Positions 51,596 to 58,859 of a DNA stretch of 64,000 nt are shown here, piece after piece. The stretch covers positions 62,001 to 126,000 of the forward strand of contig NZ_BBYJ01000005.1 in assembly GCF_001528665.1 (NCBI RefSeq), read 5' to 3'. Position numbers and translations under genes: made by a program. The DNA comes from Microtetraspora malaysiensis (GTDB lineage Bacteria > Actinomycetota > Actinomycetes > Streptosporangiales > Streptosporangiaceae). The notes beneath the pieces are model-generated. The model was given only the letters and a program-made list of their open reading frames with translations. It ran no database searches and had not been told where the DNA came from. The stretch's first letter is position 1. The number at the start of each line of letters is the position of its first letter.

Positions 51596-52918
51596 GTGAC
51601 CTGCCCGCAGGAGACGACGACGGCGGACGAGCACGTGGGGACACGGGAGGGGGCGCGGGAGAGCACGCCGCCCTCATCGGGGGACGAGGGCACGCCGCCG
51701 CCATCGGTGGGTGAGAGGACGGCGCCGCCCGCGCCCTCCCGCTGGGTCACGGCGCTGTTCGCCGTGGCGTGCGGGACGGCGGTCGCCAACGTCTACTTCG
51801 CGCAGCCCCTCCTGGTCACGCTGGGCCACGATCTCGCGATCGGGCCGGCGGCCGTCGGCGCCGTCGTCACTCTCACGCAGATCGGCTACGGGTTCGGCCT
51901 GTTCTTCCTGGTGCCGCTGGGCGACCTGGTCGAGCCGCGCCGCCTCGTCGTCACGCAGTCGGCGCTGCTCGCGGGGGCGCTGGCCGTGGTGGGCGCCGCC
52001 CCCGGCGCGCCGGTCCTGCTCGCCGCCCTCGCGGTGGTGGGCTTCCTCGCCGTCGTGACCCAGACGCTCGTCGCGTTCGCCGCGTCCCTGGCCGGGCCGG
52101 AGCGGCGGGGGCGGGTCGTCGGCCAGGTGACCGGCGGGGTGGTCGTCGGCATCCTGCTCGCCCGTACCGTCTCGGGCGCTCTGGCGGACCTCGCGGGCTG
52201 GCGGTCGGTCTACCTGGCCTCCGCCGTCCTCACTCTTCTGATCGCCCTCTGCCTGCGCCGCCTGCTGCCGCGCCGCGACCGGCGCGGGCCGTCCATGGGG
52301 TACCGGCGGCTGCTGGCGTCGACGATCGCGCTGTTCACCGAAGAGCCCGTGTTCCGGTTCCGCGCCCTGCTCGCCCTGCTCGTCTTCGCCGCGTTCAGCA
52401 CCCTGTGGAGCTGCGTCGCGCTGCCGCTGAGCGCCGCGCCGCTGTCGCTCTCGCACACCGCGATCGGAGCGTTCGGGCTGGTCGGCGCGGCGGGGGCACT
52501 GGCCGCCGCCCCGGCCGGACGCCTGCACGACCGCGGCCTCGGCGAGTGGACCACCGGCACGGCGCTGACCCTGCTCGCCGTGTCCTGGCTGCCCCTCGCC
52601 TTCACCCAGCGGTCACTGTGGGCGCTGGCGGTCGGCGCGGTCGTGCTCGATCTGGCCGTCCAGGCCGTCCACGTCACGAACCAGAGCGTCATCTACGCGG
52701 TACGCCCGGAGGCGGGCAGCCGGCTGATCGGCGGCTACATGGTCTTCTATTCGATCGGCAGCGCCACCGGCGCCATCGCCTCGACCGCCGTCTACGCGGC
52801 CGCCGGCTGGGGCGCGGTGTGTGTGCTGGGCGGGGCGATCAGCCTGCTCGCGCTCGCCGTGTGGGCCCTCGTCCACGTCCGGTACGCACGGCACGGCGGC
52901 CATGTCACCCGCCGGTGA
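51596..52918 (+). CDS. MFS transporter (drug/sugar efflux type)
   Basis: The 440-residue transporter has a hydrophilic N-terminal extension of about 45 residues followed by 12 predicted helices. Signature segments are VYFAQPLLVTLGHDL in the first helix region and the charged loop FFLVPLGDLVEPRRLV between helices 2 and 3. It resembles YnfM/arabinose-efflux type exporters. It starts at a GTG with ggaggaggg upstream. The gene is regulated by the divergent HxlR protein via the inverted repeat. Its last codons lie in a 46-bp direct repeat shared with the end of the other MFS gene. Confidence 0.9.
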   Translation: MTCPQETTTADEHVGTREGARESTPPSSGDEGTPPPSVGERTAPPAPSRWVTALFAVACGTAVANVYFAQPLLVTLGHDLAIGPAAVGAVVTLTQIGYGFGLFFLVPLGDLVEPRRLVVTQSALLAGALAVVGAAPGAPVLLAALAVVGFLAVVTQTLVAFAASLAGPERRGRVVGQVTGGVVVGILLARTVSGALADLAGWRSVYLASAVLTLLIALCLRRLLPRRDRRGPSMGYRRLLASTIALFTEEPVFRFRALLALLVFAAFSTLWSCVALPLSAAPLSLSHTAIGAFGLVGAAGALAAAPAGRLHDRGLGEWTTGTALTLLAVSWLPLAFTQRSLWALAVGAVVLDLAVQAVHVTNQSVIYAVRPEAGSRLIGGYMVFYSIGSATGAIASTAVYAAAGWGAVCVLGGAISLLALAVWALVHVRYARHGGHVTRR

Positions 52919-52941
52919 GGCCGGAGGGCAGGGGAGGCGCC
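52896..52941. repeat. 46-bp direct repeat, left copy
   Basis: Forty-two of 46 bases match 55614-55659, including 25 exact bases at 52913-52937. It lies at the end of the first MFS gene. Read on the minus strand, it contains a vestige of the second MFS gene's C-terminus (APPLPSGLTGG followed by TGA), although no gene of that sort precedes it. This suggests duplication during insertion of the segment between the copies. Confidence 0.75.
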
Positions 52942-53009
52942 GGTCGATTCAGAGCTCCCGCGAGGGCGTGCCCGTCGCTCTCGCTGTTCCCTGGCACGAA
53001 TGCGCGGGA

Positions 53010-53891
53010 TCAGACAATGAGGTGCGCGGCGAGTCGCTCCCACTGGCGAACGGGCGGGGTGGCGGGGGTGGCGGTGAGCAGGTGGAGGCTCACGTGGTCG
53101 GCTCCGGCGTCAAGGTGGTGATGGACGCGATGGACGATCTCCTCGGCAGGGCCGTGGGCCACGATCGCGTCGACGAGTCGTTCGTCGAGTGTGTCCGCGT
53201 CCTTGTATCCGAGGTCGCACAGGAGTGTGCGGCGGTTGGGCAGGGCCGCCGCTGCCGTGGTGCGGGCCAGTTCGACAGTTCGAGAGCGGTCGGGGCTCAA
53301 CACACATAGTTGGGTGATGGCCAGGAGCGCGTCGGGGCCGAGTGTCGCCCTGGCGATGCGGGTGTACTCGACAGGCATGCCCAGCACGTTGGCGCCCCGG
53401 GTGCGTTCGGCGGCGAGCGCGAGCATGTCGGGGTCAAGGGCGGTGAGCACACGGTGGGGCGGGGCCGTTGTGGCGAGTGGCCCGAACGGGGCGGTGTCCA
53501 GTGCGTCGAGGTAGGAGCGCATCGTTGCCGGTGGTGGGCCGAAGTGGTGGCCGCGGACGTCCGCGGCGAGGCTGGGGTGGCTCTCCCACAGACCGAGCAG
53601 GAATCGCCCGGGGAACGCGTCCTCCAGGGTGCGCTGGGCGGCGGCGGTCGTCACTGCGTCGCGTGCGTAGATGTCGGTCATGCCGACGGCCACGGTGATC
53701 CGCCGGGTGGCTGATAACAGGATCGCGGCCTGCGCCATGGCCTCTCGCCCCGTGGTCTCGGCGAACCACATCGTGCTGTAGCCCAGGTCCTCGATCGCGG
53801 CGGCGGCTTCGCGGACTCCTGTCGCGGGGTAGCTGTCGAGGTCGCCCGCCCAGATCCCAATGCGCCCGAGGGTGCGCTCGCGGGCGCTCAC
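53010..53891 (-). CDS. LLM-class F420-dependent oxidoreductase
   Basis: The 293-residue protein is a luciferase-like (TIM-barrel) oxidoreductase of the short F420-type subgroup: GRIGIWAGDLDSYPATGVREAAAAIEDLGYSTMW at the N-terminus, then RITVAVGMTDIYARDAVTTAAAQRTLEDAFPGRFLLGL. Such enzymes use reduced F420 or FMN. The GTG at 53891 overlaps the stop of the NmrA gene (GTGA), so the two are coupled. Both are under the divergent TetR regulator. Substrate unknown; quinone or aldehyde reduction is possible. Confidence 0.88.
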   Translation of the reverse strand: MSARERTLGRIGIWAGDLDSYPATGVREAAAAIEDLGYSTMWFAETTGREAMAQAAILLSATRRITVAVGMTDIYARDAVTTAAAQRTLEDAFPGRFLLGLWESHPSLAADVRGHHFGPPPATMRSYLDALDTAPFGPLATTAPPHRVLTALDPDMLALAAERTRGANVLGMPVEYTRIARATLGPDALLAITQLCVLSPDRSRTVELARTTAAAALPNRRTLLCDLGYKDADTLDERLVDAIVAHGPAEEIVHRVHHHLDAGADHVSLHLLTATPATPPVRQWERLAAHLIV

Positions 53892-54814
53892 GCCTGCCGC
53901 TCCGCGGTGCGCTGGGTGGCCAGGAAGGCGGCGATCTGGGCGGCGCCGGTGCGCTCCAGCCAGGTGCGCAGATCCATCGCCCCGGGGTGGATCCGGCGCG
54001 TGGCGGGGATGTCCGCGCGGTAGCCACGTTCGTTGAGCCACTCGTAGGCGAACGCGAAGTCCTCGCTGAGGGCCCGGATCGTATCGATCGGGATCTGGGC
54101 ATACGGCAGCGGGTGTCCGAGCGCGCGCTCGATGGTCGCGGCGATCTGGACCGGCGTGAGCTCGTCCGCCGCCAGCGCGACCGCGCGGCCGATCCACTCC
54201 TCGGGCCGGGAGAACGCCAGCGCGGTGACGAAGCCGACATCGTCCACGGCCATGATCTGCTGAGGAACCTCGGGCGCGAGGGCGGTGGTCAACGCTCCGT
54301 CTTGCAGGGCGTATCCGCTCGTGAAGTTCTCCATGAAGGAGACCGGCCGCAGGATCGTCGCGGGTAAGCCGAGTCCGGCGATGTGCTGCTCGATCCGCCA
54401 CTTGCTGATCAGGTTCCGCGGCAGCGTTTCGCCACCGTGACGGTCTGCGCCGGCGACCGAGGTGAAGACGAGATGCTCGACGCCGACGGCGTGTGCCGCC
54501 TCGGCAACGTTGATCCCCCAGCGGACCTCGTCGTCGGCGCCGAAGCCGGGCGCGGTGCCGGGAGAGCCGACGGTGGGCTGGACGCTGAACATGCCGTAGG
54601 TGCCCTGCGCTGCGGAGGTCAAGGACGCGACGTCCTCCATCCGCGCCCGCACGATGTGCGCGCCGATGCTCGCCAGCGCCCTGGCCGGCGCCCCGTCCGG
54701 ATCACGCGTGAGCGCGCGCACCTGCCAACCGCTGCTCAGCAGGTGCTGTGTCACCGCCCGGCCCTGCGGACCGGTCGCCCCCACCACGACGATGGTCCTT
54801 GCTGTCGACTCCAC
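53888..54814 (-). CDS. NmrA-family NAD(P)-binding protein
   Basis: The 308-residue protein has the Rossmann motif TIVVVGATGPQGRAV at its N-terminus and NmrA/HSCARG-like core segments (HLVFTSVAGADRHG, LRPVSFMENF). Members are redox sensors or quinone/sugar-reducing dehydrogenases. The GTG at 54814 follows gaggagag; longer readings cross the regulator's operator and are rejected. A promoter ttgcta (54919-54914)/tatcgt (54896-54891), 17 bases apart, overlaps the operator. Its stop codon overlaps the LLM start. Confidence 0.88.
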   Translation of the reverse strand: MESTARTIVVVGATGPQGRAVTQHLLSSGWQVRALTRDPDGAPARALASIGAHIVRARMEDVASLTSAAQGTYGMFSVQPTVGSPGTAPGFGADDEVRWGINVAEAAHAVGVEHLVFTSVAGADRHGGETLPRNLISKWRIEQHIAGLGLPATILRPVSFMENFTSGYALQDGALTTALAPEVPQQIMAVDDVGFVTALAFSRPEEWIGRAVALAADELTPVQIAATIERALGHPLPYAQIPIDTIRALSEDFAFAYEWLNERGYRADIPATRRIHPGAMDLRTWLERTGAAQIAAFLATQRTAERQA

Positions 54815-54858
54815 GTCTCTCCTCGACTTCGTCCACGCCGACGAAGGACGCATCCCCA

Positions 54859-54915
54859 TAACTGGGGTGGTCCTCCGGTTATCGTTCGATACGATATGGA
54901 GGGTCACCCCAGTTA
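54859..54915. promoter_or_regulatory. Nested inverted-repeat operator between NmrA and TetR genes
   Basis: A perfect 11-bp inverted repeat (taactggggtg at 54859-54869, caccccagtta at 54905-54915) flanks a second inverted pair tatcgt/acgata at 54880-54896. It covers the -10 and touches the -35 of the minus-strand NmrA promoter (tatcgt/ttgcta). It is the likely binding site of the TetR protein encoded at 54936. Confidence 0.7.
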
Positions 54916-54935
54916 GCAAGTCATCAGGAGATTCC

Positions 54936-55544
54936 GTGCCCAAGGACGCAGTCGCCCCGGCTCCGCGGCCGATGCGTGCCGACGCGCGCCGCAACTACAA
55001 CCGCGTTCTGGCCGCCGCCGAGACCGTCATCGCCGAACACGGCGCCGAGGCCTCCCTGGAGGAGATCGCCCGGAACGCCGGGGTCGGCTCGGCCACCCTC
55101 CACCGGCACTTCCCCACCCGGCAGGCTCTCCTGGAAGCCGTTTTCAAGAGCCGAGTAGAGGCCCTCTGCGCCACCGCGCACGACCTGCTCTCCGACCCCG
55201 ACCCGGGAACCGCGCTCGTTACCTGGCTCCGTGCCGTCGGCGCGCACGCTGTAGCCAACCGCGGCCTCGGGGCATCACTGATGCGCGGGGACCGCCACGG
55301 CGACCCAACCTTGGGAAACACCTGCCACACAATGATCATCAGTGCCGGCGACGAACTCCTTGCGAGCGCCCGCCAGGCGGATGCCGTACGCCCCGAGGCC
55401 ACCATCACCCAACTGCTCAAACTCGTCAGCGCCATCGCCCTGGCCACGGAAGGGGAACCCGACGGCCCAATCCAGGCCGGCCAACTGCTCGACCTCGCCC
55501 TCGATGGAGTACGCCTTCGCCGGACGTCCCGGCCCCACAAGTGA
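54936..55544 (+). CDS. TetR-family transcriptional repressor
   Basis: The 202-residue regulator has a TetR helix-turn-helix (about 15-65; ASLEEIARNAGVGSATLHRHFPTRQALLEAVF) and a C-terminal ligand domain. It resembles the group that controls NAD(P)-binding oxidoreductases. The GTG at 54936 follows aggag at 54926. It is divergent from the NmrA-LLM pair and probably autoregulates through the nested inverted repeats. The ligand is unknown. Confidence 0.92.
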   Translation: MPKDAVAPAPRPMRADARRNYNRVLAAAETVIAEHGAEASLEEIARNAGVGSATLHRHFPTRQALLEAVFKSRVEALCATAHDLLSDPDPGTALVTWLRAVGAHAVANRGLGASLMRGDRHGDPTLGNTCHTMIISAGDELLASARQADAVRPEATITQLLKLVSAIALATEGEPDGPIQAGQLLDLALDGVRLRRTSRPHK

Positions 55545-55550
55545 GGCTCC

Positions 55551-55592
55551 GTGCGGCGCGAGGAGGTCGCGCAGCTGTCCGGAGTAAGCGCC
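55551..55592 (+). pseudogene. Fragment of an XRE/MmyB-like helix-turn-helix regulator
   Basis: The plus strand reads VRREEVAQLSGVS, the strongly conserved recognition-helix segment of XRE-type regulators (RREEVAQLAGVS). Nothing before or after matches a full domain: the TetR gene stops 6 bases earlier and the reading becomes random after 55592. It is best seen as a leftover piece of a lost gene. Confidence 0.6.
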
Positions 55593-55613
55593 GTGACGTT
55601 CACCACCCGGAGC

Positions 55614-55659
55614 GCGGCCGCGTCACCCGGCGGTGAGGCCGGAGGGCAGGGGAGGGGCC
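55614..55659. repeat. 46-bp direct repeat, right copy
   Basis: Matches 52896-52941 at 42 of 46 positions. Here it includes the true C-terminal codons of the minus-strand MFS gene (APPLPSGLTAG then stop at 55623). The two copies bracket the LLM-NmrA-TetR-XRE-fragment segment of about 2.7 kb. Confidence 0.75.
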
Positions 55660-56864
55660 TGCCGTACCGCCCGGCTCGCGGTCGCGGCGAGGGCGACGGC
55701 CAGCATCCCGCCGGCGAGGACCAGCACGGTGCCGCCGGGGCCCAGCACGGTGAGGAGCCAGCTCGCGGCCAGGGAGCCCAACGGCATGACGCCCCAGCTC
55801 AGCGTCATGGCCGCGCTGCCGACCCGCCCCAGCATCCCGTTCGGCACCAGCGTCATCTGGTACGTGCCGATCACGATGTTCCACATCGGGCCGACGAAGG
55901 AGGTCCCCGCGGCGATCACACCGGCCAGCAGCGGGTGCGGGGCGACCGCGATCAGGGGGAGGAGCAGGGCCCAGACCCAATTGACCCCGATGATCACGGC
56001 TCTGGGGCTGAACCGGCGGTGCAGACGGCCGGCGACGATCGCGCCGAGCAGCCCGCCCCCGCCGTAGACGCCCATCATCACTCCTGTCTCGGCCGAGGAG
56101 GCACCCATCTCCTGGGCGAGCACGACGAGCACGAGGGAGAGCCCGGCGAAGATCATGTTGCTCGCCGCGACCAGGAGCACGGCGGCCCGGATCAGCGGGT
56201 GCCCCCAGAGCCACCGCAGGCCCGCCGTGGTGTCGTGCCAGAGCGATCCTGGCGGCTCCGCGCGTTCGCTTCGCAGGTCGGACCGTACGAACAGCAGGGC
56301 GAACGCGGCGACCAGATAGGAAAGGGCGCTCGCCAGGAAGGGGATGGCCTGGCCGATGCCGAAGAGAGCGCCGCCGAGGGGAGGGCCGGCGAGTCCGGCG
56401 CCGCGGGTCTTGGCCTCGTTCTGCGCGATCGCGGCGGGCAGGAGCGACGCGGGCACGATCTGCGGTAGAGCCGCTTCCTCGGCGAGGCCGTAGAAGACGA
56501 AGCAGGCGCCCTGGACGAACGCGGCGATCACCAGGTGGAGCAGTGTGAGGGCGCCGAGCCACCACGCGACGCAGACGCTCGCGAGAGCGGCTCCCGCGGT
56601 GAGCTGGCCGGCCAGCATGACGCGCCGGCGGTCCCAGCGATCGACCAGCGTGCCGGCGAGGAGGTTCACCACCAGGTAGGGGAGGGAGGTCGCGGCGGCC
56701 ACGACGCCGGCGTCGGCCGCGGACCCCGTGATCGAGAGCACGAGCAGCGGCATGGCCATCGCGCTGACCCGGGAACCCAGGGTGGACACGATCTGGCCGC
56801 TCCACAGGACGAGAAAGTCGCGGTTGCGCCACAGAGACGGCCGGCGGGCCGGGGCTTCGGTCAT
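55623..56864 (-). CDS. MFS transporter (enterobactin/macrolide exporter-like)
   Basis: The 413-residue transporter has 12 predicted helices. The N-terminus RRPSLWRNRDFLVLWSGQIVSTLGSRVSAMAMPLLVL is typical of the EntS/Mef subfamily, and the loop VDRWDRRRVMLAG after helix 2 is intact. It exports siderophores, macrolides or similar compounds. The ATG follows gcgagg. It lies 14 bases after the ArsR regulator gene on the same strand; both form an operon. Confidence 0.9.
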   Translation of the reverse strand: MTEAPARRPSLWRNRDFLVLWSGQIVSTLGSRVSAMAMPLLVLSITGSAADAGVVAAATSLPYLVVNLLAGTLVDRWDRRRVMLAGQLTAGAALASVCVAWWLGALTLLHLVIAAFVQGACFVFYGLAEEAALPQIVPASLLPAAIAQNEAKTRGAGLAGPPLGGALFGIGQAIPFLASALSYLVAAFALLFVRSDLRSERAEPPGSLWHDTTAGLRWLWGHPLIRAAVLLVAASNMIFAGLSLVLVVLAQEMGASSAETGVMMGVYGGGGLLGAIVAGRLHRRFSPRAVIIGVNWVWALLLPLIAVAPHPLLAGVIAAGTSFVGPMWNIVIGTYQMTLVPNGMLGRVGSAAMTLSWGVMPLGSLAASWLLTVLGPGGTVLVLAGGMLAVALAATASRAVRQAPPLPSGLTAG

Positions 56865-56878
56865 CACGCCTCGCCCCG

Positions 56879-57442
56879 TCACGGTGTGGGGAAGGCGTGG
56901 AAGATCACGGTGATGTGCCGGGCGCCCTCGGGCGCCTCGTCCGGATCGCGGCGCCAGCGGTTGAGCAGCGCCACGTACTCCTCGGTGAAGGCGGCGAGTT
57001 CGGCGGCCGTCAGGGTGGTGCCGCCGATCGAGCTCAGCGCCGCGTCGCCGAACTCGCCGAAGGCGCGCTCGTCCGCGAGGAACGCCGCCAGGTCGTGCTC
57101 GCCCTGCTCGCGCCACCGCCGGCCCAGCTCGGCCCCGGCCGCCTCCGCCTCCGCGTCGGCGTCCGCCGGGTGGCCGGGCAGCCGCAGGTCGAGGGGGACG
57201 GCCCGCCAGTACTTCCGCCGCCCCGCCGAGCGGTTGGCGTCCACCTCGATGAAGCCGAAGCGGGCGAGGCATCGCAGGTGGTAGCTCGTGGCACCGCGAT
57301 CCTCGCCGAACTCGGCGGCGAGGATCGCCGACGTGGCCGGGCCCCGCCGCTGGAGGCGGGTGAGCAGCCGCTGGCGCAGCGGATGGGCGAGCGCCTTGAG
57401 GGCCTCGGGGTCGGACAGGTCTCTCCGTTGGATCTCCATCAT
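56879..57442 (-). CDS. ArsR-type winged-helix regulator of the MFS gene
   Basis: The 187-residue protein has an ArsR-like helix-turn-helix (about 12-80; PLRQRLLTRLQRRGPATSAILAAEFGEDRGATSYHLRCLARFGFIE) and a helical C-terminal part. It lacks the cysteine pair of metal-sensing ArsR proteins, so a small-molecule ligand is likelier. The ATG at 57442 has no ribosome binding site; its promoter places the RNA start at this codon, so it is likely leaderless. It overlaps its own operator and precedes the MFS gene by 14 bases. Confidence 0.88.
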   Translation of the reverse strand: MMEIQRRDLSDPEALKALAHPLRQRLLTRLQRRGPATSAILAAEFGEDRGATSYHLRCLARFGFIEVDANRSAGRRKYWRAVPLDLRLPGHPADADAEAEAAGAELGRRWREQGEHDLAAFLADERAFGEFGDAALSSIGGTTLTAAELAAFTEEYVALLNRWRRDPDEAPEGARHITVIFHAFPTP

Positions 57443-57446
57443 GAAT

Positions 57447-57478
57447 GAGAAGATAGCTGTGCAAAGAAATCTTCTCAA
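57447..57478 (-). promoter_or_regulatory. Leaderless promoter and operator of the ArsR-MFS operon
   Basis: On the minus strand ttgaga (57478-57473) and tatctt (57455-57450) are 17 bases apart. The -10 ends 7 bases before the ATG at 57442. An 8-bp perfect inverted repeat (gagaagat/atcttctc, 57447-57454 and 57469-57476) overlaps both elements. Confidence 0.7.
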
Positions 57479-57516
57479 TACCCGTCGTGAAGATCCATCG
57501 GGAGAAATGCCGGAGC

Positions 57517-57789
57517 GGTGAGTGACCAGGGAGCGCGGAGCGAACCCGACGCAGCGAGGGGAGTGGTCGGCCGAGGGACGAGGCCGCCCGCGGAGTGAGT
57601 GAGGAGGGGTGAGTGACCAGGGAGCGCGGAGCGAACCCGACGCAGCGAGGGGAGTGGTCGGCCGAGGGACGAGGCCGCCCGCGGAGTGAGTGAGGAGGGG
57701 TGAGTGACCAGTGAGCGCGGAGCGAACCCGACGCAGCGAGGGGAGTGGTCGGCCGAGGGACGAGGCCGCTCGCGGAGTGAGTGAGGAGC
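57517..57789. repeat. Three tandem 91-bp direct repeats
   Basis: The unit begins ggtgagtgaccag and is repeated at 57517, 57608 and 57699 with only a few differences (for example gggagcg/gtgagcg and cccg/ctcg). Each unit contains several gagcgaggg-like short motifs. No frame in it resembles a protein. The near identity implies recent duplication. Confidence 0.9.
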
Positions 57790-58006
57790 GTGACGCGTCC
57801 GGGGTCGGTTCCAGGAAGAGCGTGCGCGGGGTCGATGAGCAGCCTCTCCAGCCGGGCGGCGGGGATGGCGCGGTCGCCCCGGCGGACGGGCTTGCGGCGC
57901 TTCACCGCCGGGCCGGATTTGTGGCGAGGATCTCCTGGCGCTGGGCTCAGGTGGTGAAGGATCAGGAACGTCCGTAGGGCTCGCGCGGGACCTGGGCAGC
58001 GGTCGG
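57790..58006. other. Non-coding tail between repeats and membrane protein gene
   Basis: No gene with support was found. A short minus-strand reading (PVRRGDRAIPAARLERLLID) looks protein-like and may be a fragment of an old gene, but lacks a start and any recognised similarity. The region lies after the stop of the membrane protein gene at 58007. Confidence 0.3.
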
Positions 58007-58663
58007 TTATCCGTTGCCGGTGACGATGAGGAACCCCGCCGTGCCTGCTGCGACGAGGGCGACTCCCATCAGGCACCAGTATCGAGCCGCGCGCAGTGCC
58101 GCCTGGATCTGGTAGACGTGTGCCATGGCGAGCAGCCAGCGCTCAAGGGGTGCGGCGCGAGCTATGTTGACTCGGGCGCGCTTCAGGTGGCGGCGCCACA
58201 CCTCGCGCCGCGAGGGATCGCTTTCGGAGAGCATGGCGCGATGGATGTTCACGGCGACGGCCCGGTGGCTCAACAGGTCGTCGACGCTGGTGGCGGCGGT
58301 GCCGAAGAAGTCGGCCGGGGAGCGGTCGATCATCTCGCGCAGGCCGCGAAGGGCCGGTGTGGCGAGTGTTGCGGGCGTGGTGATCGGCGGTTCTAGCACC
58401 CGACTGACGCGCCAAATGGCGATGCTCACTCCTGTGAGAGCGACGAAGAGCGCGATGCCCACGCCGAAGGCGTCCGCGACTCCGTGCACCCGGCCGACGG
58501 CGACCAGAGGGCCGCCGCCGATCAAAGCGGCGCCGACGGCTCCGAACGCGGCAAGGATCCAGCGTGCCGCGGCCCGCAGATCGGGAACGGCTTCGAGCGG
58601 CGAGGGCAGTGTTGCATCGAACGGGAGGATCGTTCCGCTGTCGTCGGGTGCGGGGGTCGTCAT
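58007..58663 (-). CDS. Membrane protein at the end of the CHAT/NB-ARC operon, possible effector
   Basis: The 218-residue protein has two hydrophobic helices near the N-terminus (about 31-53 and 64-88), a long amphipathic helical middle (about 105-188) rich in Arg and Ala, and one C-terminal helix (about 191-214). No family was recognised. Its ATG overlaps the stop of the 50-residue gene (ATGA), so the two are translationally coupled. Position in an operon with a CHAT protease suggests a membrane-acting effector or target, but no gasdermin-like feature was seen. It may instead anchor or inhibit the complex. Confidence 0.65.
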   Translation of the reverse strand: MTTPAPDDSGTILPFDATLPSPLEAVPDLRAAARWILAAFGAVGAALIGGGPLVAVGRVHGVADAFGVGIALFVALTGVSIAIWRVSRVLEPPITTPATLATPALRGLREMIDRSPADFFGTAATSVDDLLSHRAVAVNIHRAMLSESDPSRREVWRRHLKRARVNIARAAPLERWLLAMAHVYQIQAALRAARYWCLMGVALVAAGTAGFLIVTGNG

Positions 58664-58812
58664 GGTCGATCATCGCCCCTGGCCAGTCCCAGGGGCCAAT
58701 CGCCCGGGTCATGCTCGATGTCCAGATACGGTTCCCAGGCCTCGCCGTTGAAGCGCTCCAGATCTCCGTTCTCAAGCTGCCGCACGGCGTTGATCTGTGG
58801 CTTGTCGTCCAT
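58660..58812 (-). CDS. 50-residue acidic protein
   Basis: The small protein (MDDKPQINAVRQL...) is acidic with a Trp/Tyr-rich middle (FNGEAWEPYLDIEHDPGDW) and no membrane segment or cysteine. The ATG follows agaggaagc. Its stop codon overlaps the start of the membrane protein gene (ATGA), and it lies 47 bases after the CHAT gene. Small size and tight coupling suggest a partner, for example an inhibitor of the membrane protein or a substrate of the protease. No known family was recognised. Confidence 0.7.
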   Translation of the reverse strand: MDDKPQINAVRQLENGDLERFNGEAWEPYLDIEHDPGDWPLGLARGDDRP

Positions 58813-58859
58813 GGCTGCTTCCTCTTGCTTGTCGGGTTGTCGGGGTGGTCCTGTTGATG

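Noticed and set aside
57517-57789. CRISPR array
   Set aside because: The repeats are 91 bp and directly adjacent, with no unique spacers and no cas genes.
57711-57977. 88-codon plus-strand frame running out of the third 91-bp repeat
   Set aside because: Composition and start arise from the repeat; no domain and no conserved feature.
58007-58663. Gasdermin-like pore former
   Set aside because: The protein has three hydrophobic helices and no beta-rich pore domain or protease-cleaved C-terminal inhibitor visible in sequence.
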